This document shows positions 1-8,366 of a stretch of DNA of 19,155 bases, in pieces. The translations under genes and the position numbers were made by a program. The notes beneath the pieces are model-generated. The model ran no database searches. It saw nothing but the letters and a program-made list of their open reading frames with translations, and had not been told where the DNA came from. Source of the DNA: Clostridium sp. CAG:448 (GTDB lineage Bacteria > Bacillota > Clostridia > Oscillospirales > CAG-272); NCBI GenBank assembly GCA_000433415.1, contig FR890513.1, positions 1-19,155 of the forward strand, read 5' to 3'. The first letter of the stretch is position 1. Each line of letters begins with the position of its first letter.

Positions 1-2
1 CA

Positions 3-1970
3 AGCAGTGCTGTTTCTCAGATTACAGTGCCGATGATCATGATTGATGATGAGGCGGATAACGCAAGTATCAATACAAACAAGAAGGATGAAGATCCCAC
101 AAAGATCAATAATTACATTCGTAAAATATTGACGTTGTTTGCAAGAAACACTTACGTAGGTTTTACAGCTACTCCTTTTGCGAACGTTTTCATCAGCTAT
201 GATACACAAGACGAAATGTTAGCTGATGATCTGTTTCCGCGCCATTTCATATATTCTTTGGAATCTCCTTCGAATTATTGTGGTGCGCAAAAGTATTTCT
301 TTGAGAGCAATAGCAATGTAAGATTCATAAATGATTATGACGATAAGGTTTTTCCGTTGCGTCACAAAAAGGAGTGGGACGGCGATAAACTGTTTCCTTC
401 GTTTTATCACTCTATAAACGTGTTTCTTTTGGCAAATGCTATCAGAGATATTAGGGAAGTAGAGAAGAACACGCATCGTTCTATGTTGATCAATATGTCT
501 CGATTTACTGACGTTCAGTTTGTAATTAAAGAGATAGTTGAGAACTATTTTGCAGATATGAAGCGTGCAATCAAACAAAACTGCCGTTGTAAAAAAGAGG
601 ACTATATGAGAAATTCGCTGATTTCTGCATTGTATGAATCGTACGAATTAGAATATGCGGACAATAATTGGTTCGGAAAGACGGCAACATGGGATCAAGT
701 TTTCGAAAGACTTCCTGAGGCAATTAAGGATATTGAAATTGCCGTAGTAAACTCGTCACGCAATTCCAATAAACTTGATTATTCCAAGCACGAAAGAGAT
801 GGACTGCGTGTTATAGCAATTGGAGGCTTAGCACTTTCAAGAGGATTGACATTGGAAGGTCTTTGTGTAAGCTATTTCTATAGAAACACAGCTACGTTTG
901 ATGTTTTGATGCAGATGGGACGTTGGTTTGGATATCGCGATGATTACGGAGATATGTGTAAGATTTATCTAACTGATTTCTCATACAGGTATTATCGTGA
1001 GATCAGTCAGTCTATTGACCAATTGAAGAAGGATATACGGACTATGGGTGCACAAGGTAAGCGACCGGAGGATTACGGTATTCGTGTTCGTAATAATTCT
1101 TCTGAAATGGGAATTACAGCTGCTAACAAGATGCGTAATACTAAAGCCAAGATTGATAGAAAGTCATTTTATGGCAGCGTATTTGAAACCCCTTATTTGC
1201 ATCGTTCTCTTTCTGCTGTTTCGGAAAACATCGATCATACAAGCGCTTTTTTAAGAGAACTTACTGTTGCCCAAAAAGATGATAGTGTACAACACCCATA
1301 TTTCAGGGATATATCGGCACGGAGAGTATTTGAGTTGTTGCAGGTTTTAAACATTCATGAGGCCAACGAAAACTTTGACACTAAACAGCTTTGCCGTTTT
1401 ATTGCGAAGCATTTAGAAATGAAGTTCGATGTATTGGTTATGGGCGGTGCTGCCGAAAATACCCCTATTGAAGGTTTCGAGCCTGTATTCACCGATACTT
1501 GTGTAAAAAGAAGATTCGATATTGTTAACAGAGATGAGTATCTCGATCAACAAATTATACGTATGAACGGAGTTAGAGCGCATTTGTGGGGTCCTCGTGA
1601 TACCGCAAATGGCTTGAGTGAAGCCGATCGCAAGCGTGTAGAAAGTCAGACAAACGTCAAAGCACAAGATTATATGCTCGAAGGAAGAAATGCATTACTC
1701 ATTATTTACTTCATCCAACCGAGCAATGAAGGCGTTGATATTGATGATTACTTTACCGCAGAAAACACCATGGAAGAAGAAGTAAAATCACAGGTTAAAT
1801 TGCTTTTGGAAATGCGTCAAAAGAATATGAAATATCTTGTCGGTTACGGAATAGGATTCCCGCACAAACAAGGAGTAAGTGGTGATGCAACAAACTATAT
1901 TGTTAACAAGACTTGCAACTATTACACCAAACAGCATGAGGAAGATTATCAGACTTACGGAGAGATTTAA
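3..1970 (+). CDS. Z1-domain superfamily II helicase/ATPase, 5' partial
   Basis: This is the C-terminal part of a restriction-associated superfamily II helicase of the Z1 family; the frame is open to the left edge, so the true start lies outside. Numbered from the GTG at position 27, a Walker B-like IDDEAD lies at residues 6-11, the motif III-like TATP at 47-50, ALSRGLTLEG near 269-278 (motif V-like) and QMGRWFGYR from Q296 (motif VI, arginine finger). The Walker A half is missing because of the window edge. The Z1 domain is known from operons with GHKL ATPases, DUF4420, AIPR and cytosine methylases, where it probably powers DNA translocation or remodelling. The stop codon directly abuts the next ATG, so the genes are translationally coupled. 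Family is confident from the motif set and neighbours; biochemical role is inferred. Confidence 0.9.
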   Translation, partial: SSAVSQITVPMIMIDDEADNASINTNKKDEDPTKINNYIRKILTLFARNTYVGFTATPFANVFISYDTQDEMLADDLFPRHFIYSLESPSNYCGAQKYFFESNSNVRFINDYDDKVFPLRHKKEWDGDKLFPSFYHSINVFLLANAIRDIREVEKNTHRSMLINMSRFTDVQFVIKEIVENYFADMKRAIKQNCRCKKEDYMRNSLISALYESYELEYADNNWFGKTATWDQVFERLPEAIKDIEIAVVNSSRNSNKLDYSKHERDGLRVIAIGGLALSRGLTLEGLCVSYFYRNTATFDVLMQMGRWFGYRDDYGDMCKIYLTDFSYRYYREISQSIDQLKKDIRTMGAQGKRPEDYGIRVRNNSSEMGITAANKMRNTKAKIDRKSFYGSVFETPYLHRSLSAVSENIDHTSAFLRELTVAQKDDSVQHPYFRDISARRVFELLQVLNIHEANENFDTKQLCRFIAKHLEMKFDVLVMGGAAENTPIEGFEPVFTDTCVKRRFDIVNRDEYLDQQIIRMNGVRAHLWGPRDTANGLSEADRKRVESQTNVKAQDYMLEGRNALLIIYFIQPSNEGVDIDDYFTAENTMEEEVKSQVKLLLEMRQKNMKYLVGYGIGFPHKQGVSGDATNYIVNKTCNYYTKQHEEDYQTYGEI

Positions 1971-2885
1971 ATGGACATTCAACAGATAGAAGAAAAATTT
2001 GCAGCAATACAAGGCAATTCCACATATCTTAGGGTCTCCGAAGATCATCCTTTGGAATTGTATCTTGGTCTTAATGATCAAGGACAAAAAACATTAAGAT
2101 TCAATGGTGTATTTGCGCCCGTGAAAATCGTCGGTAATGCTTTGCTGATTATCAAACAGGTAAGGACATCTCTTGGACATAGTATATTGTTTTCATTCAA
2201 CTCCCATGAGAACTTCACTTTGTTTTATAAATTGTGCGAGGATATTATTAATCAAACGGATGCTTGCTCTCCGGAGAACGGATATGTTGAGATAGTGAAT
2301 CGTTATAATCTTTGGAAAAAGATGTTTTATGGAAGAAAAGATATTCTTTCGGAAGATGAAATTCAGGGGTTAATAGCTGAATTGCTGTTTTTGAAAAACA
2401 ATATATTCGATCTTTATGGTACGACAGCTGGGCTGAATTCATGGAGTGGCCCGGAACCTACACATAAAGACTTTTCGCACGGAAATGATTGGTTTGAAGT
2501 TAAATCGATTTCCAATAATAAGCCTACTGTGTTTATTTCCTCTATCGAACAGCTTGAATCAACTTCTGATGGGAAATTGATTGTTTTCCATATGGAAAAG
2601 ATGAGTCCAGAGTTTAATGGTTATTCTCTAAACCCTTTGGTAGAAGATATTTTGAACTCGTTTGCTTTGGAAAGTGATCGGGACTTGTTTCTGGATAAAC
2701 TTGCTCAAGCGAAATATGCTTATAGCGAAATATATGACAATTATGTTTACAATGTTGTGAAGACGGAGAAATATCGGGTAACCGATAACTTCCCACGCTT
2801 TAAACACGATGATTTGCCTCGTGGTATTGTTAAAGTAAAGTACGAAATAGAATTATCAGTTATAGAAAAATTCAAGGAGATATGA
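1971..2885 (+). CDS. PD-(D/E)XK motif protein (DUF4420-type nuclease)
   Basis: A 304-residue protein that starts on the base after the Z1 gene's stop. The centre carries a restriction-endonuclease-like core: an upstream acidic helix (IAELLFLK), then KDF with D167, then WFEVKS with E176 and K178, giving D-x(8)-E-x-K. DUF4420 proteins with this pattern are regular partners of Z1 helicases and AIPR proteins in restriction-type operons, and this one is the likely DNA-cleaving subunit. No membrane segment or signal peptide is visible. The following gene begins one base after its stop, behind an AAGGAG ribosome site near 2875. The nuclease fold is read from the motif; cleavage activity and target are inferred. 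Confidence 0.85.
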   Translation: MDIQQIEEKFAAIQGNSTYLRVSEDHPLELYLGLNDQGQKTLRFNGVFAPVKIVGNALLIIKQVRTSLGHSILFSFNSHENFTLFYKLCEDIINQTDACSPENGYVEIVNRYNLWKKMFYGRKDILSEDEIQGLIAELLFLKNNIFDLYGTTAGLNSWSGPEPTHKDFSHGNDWFEVKSISNNKPTVFISSIEQLESTSDGKLIVFHMEKMSPEFNGYSLNPLVEDILNSFALESDRDLFLDKLAQAKYAYSEIYDNYVYNVVKTEKYRVTDNFPRFKHDDLPRGIVKVKYEIELSVIEKFKEI

Positions 2886-2886
2886 T

Positions 2887-4986
2887 ATGGAAATCACCTA
2901 TGAAGAGTACAAGCAAGAATGTTTAGATGATATACATCTTGAAGCTCAAATAGACGGCACGACATATGACGATTATTTCCTGACGGATACATTGGGCAAA
3001 CTCGTTGCTATGGGTGAATTGATCGATCCACAGCCTATTTGCGTAAACAAAAAAGGAAGAAACAATCGTATTATGTCTTTTGATGCTTTGGCTTTTGACG
3101 AGTCGGACAAGTCGGTTGTTCTTATTTCGAATGAATTTAAAGACTCTGTTTCTGAAACGTTGACAATGACAGATATCAGTAAGATTCAAACAAGAATGCT
3201 GAATTTTTTGGAGGAAGCTTATGAAGGCACATTGGAAAAATATTTTGATATTTATGACGATGTCTTGAAAATTGGTCGAGACATCGCACGTAGAATGCAC
3301 ATCGACTATGTCAATGCTGAAAATGATGAGTCCATTGATAAAATCAAACTCATAATCATAACCAATCAGGATATAAGTAACTCTGTTAAAGAATTACCTC
3401 CTTTTACTTTCCTTGATAAAAAAGTTAGTGTTAGCATATGGAGCACAATACGCTTTTTTGAATTATTCCAATCTGGTCGCGATCGTGAACCGATTGTTAT
3501 CAAAACTGAGAAATATGGAGTAGATGGCATTCCTTGTATTAAGGCAGATATGGTCGATAACATCGATTATGATGCTTATCTTGCCATAGTTCCTGGTGAA
3601 TTTCTACACAAAATTTATTATGATCACGGTCCGCATCTCCTGGAAGGAAATGTTCGTGCTTTTCTTAGTAACCGTGGAAAAATAAACAAAGGCATCAGAA
3701 ATACAATTAGAACAGAGCCAACCAAGTTCTTTACATACAATAATGGAATCGCGTGTACTGCCGCAAGAATTACGTTGTCTCCGGACGGTCATAAGATTGT
3801 CGAAATTGAGGATTTGCAGATTATAAATGGTGGTCAGACAACCGCATCTTTAACATCAGCGGTTTTGAAGGACAAGTTATCTCTTGATAATATCTTTGTA
3901 CCTATGAAAATGACGGTTGTCAAGAACGATGACTATGATACGATGATTCAAAACATATCGAAGTATGCAAACAGTCAAAATACTGTTACCGATGCAGATT
4001 TCTTCTCAAACCATCCATTTCACAGAACATTGGCAATGCTTTCCACTCATACACCTGCACCGGCAAAGGACGGTAGCTTGCACGGTACATACTGGTATTA
4101 TGAGCGTTCACGCGGAAAGTATGAACAAGAACAATTCAAACTCTATAAGAAGAGCGATATTGAAAACTTTAAAAAGAAATATCCTAAGAATCAAGTTGTG
4201 AAGAAAGAAGAACTCGCTAAGTACTATACTGCAGCGGAACTTTTAAGACCGGATAGAGTTAGCGCAGGTTCTCAAAAAGTAATGAAATTCTTCGCTGAAA
4301 TTATTGATAAAAAGTATCAGGCACACAGCGAATATTTTAACACGGAATTTTTTAAAAAATGTATTTGCTACACCATTTTATATCGCGAAACTGATAGAAT
4401 TGTCAACAAGGCGGAATGGTATAACGTTGGTGGTTATAAGCTTAATATTGTGCCATATACGATATCCAAGATTATTAGCGCTATTCCCAATGGATATGCT
4501 TTGGATTTTGACCGCATATGGCGTAAGCAAGAGTTGTATTCGTCTCTTATAGCAGAAATCAACAGAATTGCTCAAGTGACGAATGAATTCATCCAAAAGT
4601 CGAATGGTGTTATTGTTACAGAGTATTGTAAAAAAGAAGATACATGGGATAAGTACAAGGCAATTCCTTGCGCATTCTCTCAAGAGTTTATTAATGATTT
4701 GATGCCGTTATCAATCATTGAGGACAAAATGAAGTCGGAAATGAAATCCGAAAAGCTTGGTAAGGAATTGAACATTGAAGGAGAGATCGTCAATTTAGGT
4801 GGAGCATATTGGAGAAATCTTATAGCCGAAGGATTGAAACGAAAAATCCTTTCTCCTATGGAAATTGATCTTTTGAATATAGCTGCATCTACTGATACAC
4901 CAAGACCTAAAATCGCATCTCCGAAGCAAGCAAAGTTGATTTGGAAAATCAGAAAGAAGCTTGAGGATAGCGGTGTTCTTGTTTAA
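2887..4986 (+). CDS. AIPR (abortive infection phage resistance) family protein
   Basis: A 699-residue protein with the AIPR family signature: YNNGIACTA around residues 283-291, then QIINGGQTTAS around 310-320, then ANSQNTVTDADF starting near residue 361. AIPR proteins were named after phage-resistance loci and recur beside Z1, DUF4420 and cytosine methylase genes; their biochemical function is not settled. A C-terminal stretch (roughly 560-699) rich in Lys and Glu looks separate from the core. It is preceded by AAGGAGATATGAT, with the previous stop one base before its ATG, so it is the third gene of the operon. The family call is firm; a role as effector or sensor is inference. Confidence 0.9.
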   Translation: MEITYEEYKQECLDDIHLEAQIDGTTYDDYFLTDTLGKLVAMGELIDPQPICVNKKGRNNRIMSFDALAFDESDKSVVLISNEFKDSVSETLTMTDISKIQTRMLNFLEEAYEGTLEKYFDIYDDVLKIGRDIARRMHIDYVNAENDESIDKIKLIIITNQDISNSVKELPPFTFLDKKVSVSIWSTIRFFELFQSGRDREPIVIKTEKYGVDGIPCIKADMVDNIDYDAYLAIVPGEFLHKIYYDHGPHLLEGNVRAFLSNRGKINKGIRNTIRTEPTKFFTYNNGIACTAARITLSPDGHKIVEIEDLQIINGGQTTASLTSAVLKDKLSLDNIFVPMKMTVVKNDDYDTMIQNISKYANSQNTVTDADFFSNHPFHRTLAMLSTHTPAPAKDGSLHGTYWYYERSRGKYEQEQFKLYKKSDIENFKKKYPKNQVVKKEELAKYYTAAELLRPDRVSAGSQKVMKFFAEIIDKKYQAHSEYFNTEFFKKCICYTILYRETDRIVNKAEWYNVGGYKLNIVPYTISKIISAIPNGYALDFDRIWRKQELYSSLIAEINRIAQVTNEFIQKSNGVIVTEYCKKEDTWDKYKAIPCAFSQEFINDLMPLSIIEDKMKSEMKSEKLGKELNIEGEIVNLGGAYWRNLIAEGLKRKILSPMEIDLLNIAASTDTPRPKIASPKQAKLIWKIRKKLEDSGVLV

Positions 4987-5009
4987 ATATAGATAGAGAG
5001 AAAAGTAAC

Positions 5010-6320
5010 ATGAATCAAACATGCAACATAGTAGAGCTTTTCAGTGGTATAGGAAGCCAAGCAAAAGCATTAAAGAATTTAGGATATACAATAAACGCGC
5101 TTGGCACTTGCGAATGGGATTTGCACGCATTTATCGCATACGATGCAATACATAGCTCCACGGATATTCCGGCCGATATTGATTTGCTGACAAAGCCAGA
5201 ACTGTTGGAACAGCTGAAGAGTTACACACTAAGCAACAGCGGCAAGGAAAAGATGGATTATAAGACCTTGCGCACATATTCGGAACCGGTGTTGAAGCGT
5301 ATTCTCACGGCCATTCGCAGAAACAACAATTTTGTGGATGTCAGTTCTCTGACAGGAGAGCAAATGCCGGAAGACATCGATATTCTGACATATTCCTTTC
5401 CTTGTCAGGATCTATCCAATGTGGGCGCTTTTCACGGATACAACAAAGGAATAGATAAGGATTCAGGGAGCCGGTCAAGTCTTCTTTGGCAGGTTGGAAG
5501 AATCCTGAAGGAAATGTATGACGAGGGCAAAGCACTTCCGAGGTATCTGCTTATGGAAAATGTGCCTACATTGCTTTCGGAACGGCATTTTGCAAATTTC
5601 AACGCATGGATCACAGATCTTAATAATTTGGGATACGTCAGCAAATATTTTCAATTGAATGCATTGTCATTCGGGCTTCCCCAAAACAGGCCAAGACTTT
5701 TGATGATCAGCGTTTATGTTGGTAATGACGATGCTTTAAGAAGCCTTGTGGAGAAATTCTTCGACAGTAAAGATGAAGATAAAGTCATAGAAGAGTACAG
5801 ACGCTCGGAGTATTATCACGAGCAGAATGTTTCTGATCTGCTGCGAACAAATTATGATAATCAGAAAATATATGAAGAAGCAGTCGATTGTACTCCGAAT
5901 GATACTCCTTCACGCAGAGAAATCTGGGATGAAAATCCGAAGATAATTCTGGAGGGAGGAATCCGGAATCCCGAGATTACATTTATAAGAACTATAACTA
6001 CAAAACAGGATCGCAACCCGAACTCCGGAAATATTTATTTTGATTCTGGAATTGAGGGAAAAAGTCATTTTCGTTATTTGACTCCGCGTGAATGTTTGCT
6101 GTTCATGGGATTCATAGACGAAGATTACCGAAACATCGTAAAATGCAACCCGGAAGTTCATAAAGGAAGTGTTCTATTCCCACGAGACAAGATTATTCGC
6201 ATGGCTGGCAACAGTATACCAGTAAAATTGCTCGAAGGGATCTTTTATCAGATTTCATTGCTTGACAAAAAAATCTGCAGGTATTATGGACGTACACGAC
6301 AAAAAGACAAGAAGTTATAA
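5010..6320 (+). CDS. dcm: DNA (cytosine-5) methyltransferase
   Basis: A 436-residue C5-cytosine methylase that transfers a methyl group from S-adenosylmethionine to cytosine in a specific site. Visible motifs: motif I ELFSGIGS (F11-x-G13-x-G15), motif IV FPCQDLS with catalytic C132, motif VI ENV (183-185), motif VIII QNRPR (225-229), and motif X AGNSIP (399-404). Residues about 235-370 between VIII and X should be the target-recognition region and are not recognised. It sits 23 bases after the AIPR stop and overlaps the Vsr gene, as expected for a modification gene coupled to mismatch repair of deaminated 5-methylcytosine. The likely role is protecting self DNA from the nucleases of this operon. 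Gene symbol is by family only. Confidence 0.95.
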   Translation: MNQTCNIVELFSGIGSQAKALKNLGYTINALGTCEWDLHAFIAYDAIHSSTDIPADIDLLTKPELLEQLKSYTLSNSGKEKMDYKTLRTYSEPVLKRILTAIRRNNNFVDVSSLTGEQMPEDIDILTYSFPCQDLSNVGAFHGYNKGIDKDSGSRSSLLWQVGRILKEMYDEGKALPRYLLMENVPTLLSERHFANFNAWITDLNNLGYVSKYFQLNALSFGLPQNRPRLLMISVYVGNDDALRSLVEKFFDSKDEDKVIEEYRRSEYYHEQNVSDLLRTNYDNQKIYEEAVDCTPNDTPSRREIWDENPKIILEGGIRNPEITFIRTITTKQDRNPNSGNIYFDSGIEGKSHFRYLTPRECLLFMGFIDEDYRNIVKCNPEVHKGSVLFPRDKIIRMAGNSIPVKLLEGIFYQISLLDKKICRYYGRTRQKDKKL

Positions 6321-6711
6321 TATGTCAAGAATAAAGGGGAAGAATACAAAGCCGGAAGAAATAGTCCGCAAGTATCTCTTCTCAAAAGGATTTCGCTATC
6401 GCAAAAATGATAAGCGTCTTCCCGGAACGCCGGATATTGTTCTGCCAAAATACAAAACAGTAATTTTTGTGAATGGATGTTTCTGGCACGGGCATGAGGG
6501 TTGCAAATATTTTGTTTGGCCGAAGGACAATGCGGATTTCTGGAAGGAGAAAATTGAAAGTAATATTATGCGCGATATTCGTAAGAACAAAGAATTGGTT
6601 GATCGCGGATGGAGAGTAATAACAATATGGGAGTGCGAAATCAAGCACGACAAAGATGCGACACTGAATAAACTTACTGAGCAAATTATTGGAGGGGCAA
6701 ATGCTGACTGA
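6286..6711 (+). CDS. vsr: very short patch repair (Vsr) DNA mismatch endonuclease
   Basis: A 141-residue Vsr homologue. These enzymes nick 5' of T in T:G mismatches produced when 5-methylcytosine deaminates. The start is taken at ATG 6286, because the protein then begins MDVHDKKTRSYNMSRIKGKNTKPE-like, the usual Vsr N-terminus; an upstream TTG in frame at 6262 is less likely. The core shows GTPDIVLP (catalytic Asp) and NGCFWHGHEGC, which contains Cys and His of the family's zinc site, followed by a WRVITIWECE segment with another Cys. It overlaps the methylase by 35 bases and the next gene by 11, consistent with tight co-translation. It may repair mutations caused by the neighbouring methylase or act as an accessory restriction nuclease; both are inference. 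Confidence 0.95.
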   Translation: MDVHDKKTRSYNMSRIKGKNTKPEEIVRKYLFSKGFRYRKNDKRLPGTPDIVLPKYKTVIFVNGCFWHGHEGCKYFVWPKDNADFWKEKIESNIMRDIRKNKELVDRGWRVITIWECEIKHDKDATLNKLTEQIIGGANAD

Positions 6712-7438
6712 CACAAACAGAAAAATTTCGATAATAGCATATTATCTTTCCAAATTCAATCTTGACGCCGTGCGAGCACTGGGGTATGCAAATTATTCAG
6801 AGGCTTTTGAAGGTATATCACAAAGATTTGGAAAGAATAACAACTATCTTAAACTTCGTCGCGATGAATTTGATGTTCTGACCGGAGCTCCTCGCAAAGG
6901 ATGGCATAAGCGCGCTCCTGCAACTGCTGTTTTATTAATGCACAATGGCCTTAAAAATTACGACTTTGATTCATTAACGCAGATAGTCAAAGATCTTCTT
7001 GTTGACGGCGACAATGTTTATGTTTCACCTGCAATCACAAAAGATGATCAGAAGTTTATCACGCAATTCACCGAGGAAGAAATTGAACGGATTATCAATC
7101 AGCAGGATTTTACATCCAAGGTTGTACTGCAAGATAGGAAAGCCAATGTAAGGATTTTTGATGATCGCATTCAAAAGTCTTTGAAAAAATTGTACCAGTA
7201 CAGATGCCAGATCTGTGGGGCAACTGCAACAGAGGCGTATGGTGTCGATGTAACCGAAGCACACCATTTGGATTATTTTTCGAAAACAGCTAATAACAAC
7301 CCGGGCAATATTGTTGTGCTGTGCCCTGATCATCATCGAATTGTACATAAAACCAAAGCGGTATTCAATTTTGAATTGCATCAGTTTGAATATGAAAATG
7401 CAAAGGTCGATACATTGATGTACAACTTGCACCTGTAA
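6701..7438 (+). CDS. HNH endonuclease (putative restriction component)
   Basis: A 245-residue protein with a C-terminal HNH nuclease: CQIC near residues 170-173, TEAHHL, then NNPGNIVVLCPDHHRIVH. The two Cys pairs suggest a structural zinc, with the paired histidines and Asn forming the beta-beta-alpha metal active site. The N-terminal part (LSKFNLDAVRALGYANYSEAF) resembles the specificity domain of HNH restriction enzymes. The start is ATG 6701, behind GGAGGGG at 6691; the longer TTG start at 6689 lies too close to that ribosome site. It overlaps Vsr by 11 bases and is the last gene of the methylase operon, so it is a plausible restriction nuclease for the same site. Specificity is unknown. 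Confidence 0.88.
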   Translation: MLTDTNRKISIIAYYLSKFNLDAVRALGYANYSEAFEGISQRFGKNNNYLKLRRDEFDVLTGAPRKGWHKRAPATAVLLMHNGLKNYDFDSLTQIVKDLLVDGDNVYVSPAITKDDQKFITQFTEEEIERIINQQDFTSKVVLQDRKANVRIFDDRIQKSLKKLYQYRCQICGATATEAYGVDVTEAHHLDYFSKTANNNPGNIVVLCPDHHRIVHKTKAVFNFELHQFEYENAKVDTLMYNLHL

Positions 7439-7445
7439 GAATGCG

Positions 7446-7468
7446 ACCAATAATTGGTGATTTATAAT
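7446..7468. promoter_or_regulatory. palindrome ACCAATAATTGGT plus TATAAT close to the phosphatase start
   Basis: A 5-3-5 inverted repeat (ACCAA/TTGGT, 7446-7458) is followed by TATAAT at 7463-7468, only 6 bases before ATG 7475. If TATAAT is a -10 box, the transcript would start at about the start codon and be nearly leaderless. No good -35 is seen 16-18 bases upstream. The palindrome could be an operator. Low confidence. Confidence 0.3.
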
Positions 7469-7474
7469 CGTGCT

Positions 7475-7951
7475 ATGATAAAAATCATGTTCGTCTGCCA
7501 CGGCAACATTTGCCGCAGTCCGATGGCAGAGTTTATCTTCAAAGACCTTGCGAAAAAGCAAGGCGTGGCGGATCGCTTTTTAGTCGCTTCTTCCGCCACA
7601 AGCACGGAAGAAATTTGGAACGGAATCGGCAATCCGGTCTATCCGCCGGCGAAAGCCGAGCTTGAAAGACATGGGCTGTCTTGTGGCGGCAAGCGCGCGG
7701 TGCAACTGCAAAAGAGCGACTATGACAAATACGATCTGTTCATCGGCATGGACAGTGCCAACATCCGTAATATGCTCTGTGTTTTCGGCGGCGATCCTGC
7801 GGGAAAGGTACATAAGCTGATGGACTACACGCCTCGCGGCGGCGATGTGGCAGATCCGTGGTATTCCGAGCGATTTGATGTGGCGTATCGGGATATTTAT
7901 GAGGGCTGCACAACACTTCTTGATGCCATTTTAAAACAGGACAAGCAATGA
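7475..7951 (+). CDS. low-molecular-weight protein-tyrosine phosphatase
   Basis: A 158-residue cytoplasmic phosphatase of the LMW-PTP family, which hydrolyses phosphotyrosine (arsenate reductases share the fold). The signature loop C8-H-G-N-I-C13-R14-S-P lies at the N-terminus, as usual, and the general-acid Asp is D127 in the ADPW segment. The YDLFIGMDSANIRNM and DYTP segments are also typical. The start is ATG 7475, because family members begin MxKILFVCxGNICRSP; a TTG 21 bases upstream is in frame. The ribosome site is weak (GGTGA at 7456-7460, far from the ATG). More GC-rich than its neighbours on both sides. A NUDIX gene follows 15 bases later. Substrate is unknown; it looks like metabolic cargo rather than part of the upstream restriction operon. 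Confidence 0.92.
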   Translation: MIKIMFVCHGNICRSPMAEFIFKDLAKKQGVADRFLVASSATSTEEIWNGIGNPVYPPAKAELERHGLSCGGKRAVQLQKSDYDKYDLFIGMDSANIRNMLCVFGGDPAGKVHKLMDYTPRGGDVADPWYSERFDVAYRDIYEGCTTLLDAILKQDKQ

Positions 7952-7966
7952 AATGAGGCGATTTTT

Positions 7967-8347
7967 GTGACCGAAGTAGTAGCGGCTCTCATTTGGGAGG
8001 GCGAAAAGTTTATGATCTGCCAGCGCCCGGCGCACAAGGCAAGAGGACTCCTTTGGGAGTTTGTCGGCGGTAAGGTGGAACCCGGCGAAACCAAAGAACA
8101 GGCACTCATCAGGGAATGCAGGGAGGAGCTTGCCGTCACTCTCTCTGTCGGTGATGTGTTTATGGATGTTGTCCACGAATATCCGGACATCACTGTGCAT
8201 TTGACGCTGTTCAATGCCACCATTTCCGATGGCATTCCGCAGAAGCTGGAGCATAACGATATCCGGTGGATCACGCCGAGTGAGATTCCGAACTATGCCT
8301 TCTGCCCTGCGGATGAGGAGATATTGAAGAAAATTAGAAGTTTATAA
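7967..8347 (+). CDS. mutT: NUDIX hydrolase, MutT-like (8-oxo-dGTP diphosphatase type)
   Basis: A 126-residue NUDIX protein that would hydrolyse a nucleoside diphosphate linked to another group, with 8-oxo-dGTP the best guess because of the compact MutT-like length and WEFVGGKVEPGE sequence. The NUDIX box runs from G35 with E41, R49-E50 and E53-E54; the usual Gly near its end is Ala. The start is GTG 7967, with GAGGCG just upstream; the ATG at 7953 leads into an early stop in another frame. It follows the phosphatase by 15 bases. The reverse transcriptase gene begins 19 bases after its stop, so the three could be co-transcribed despite a sharp change in base composition. Substrate is inferred. 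Confidence 0.9.
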   Translation: MTEVVAALIWEGEKFMICQRPAHKARGLLWEFVGGKVEPGETKEQALIRECREELAVTLSVGDVFMDVVHEYPDITVHLTLFNATISDGIPQKLEHNDIRWITPSEIPNYAFCPADEEILKKIRSL

Positions 8348-8366
8348 AAATCAGTGGAGAGTGAAA

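Noticed and set aside
7025..7561. 178-codon minus-strand frame across the HNH and phosphatase genes
   Set aside because: It spans two confident genes on the other strand and has no recognisable motif.
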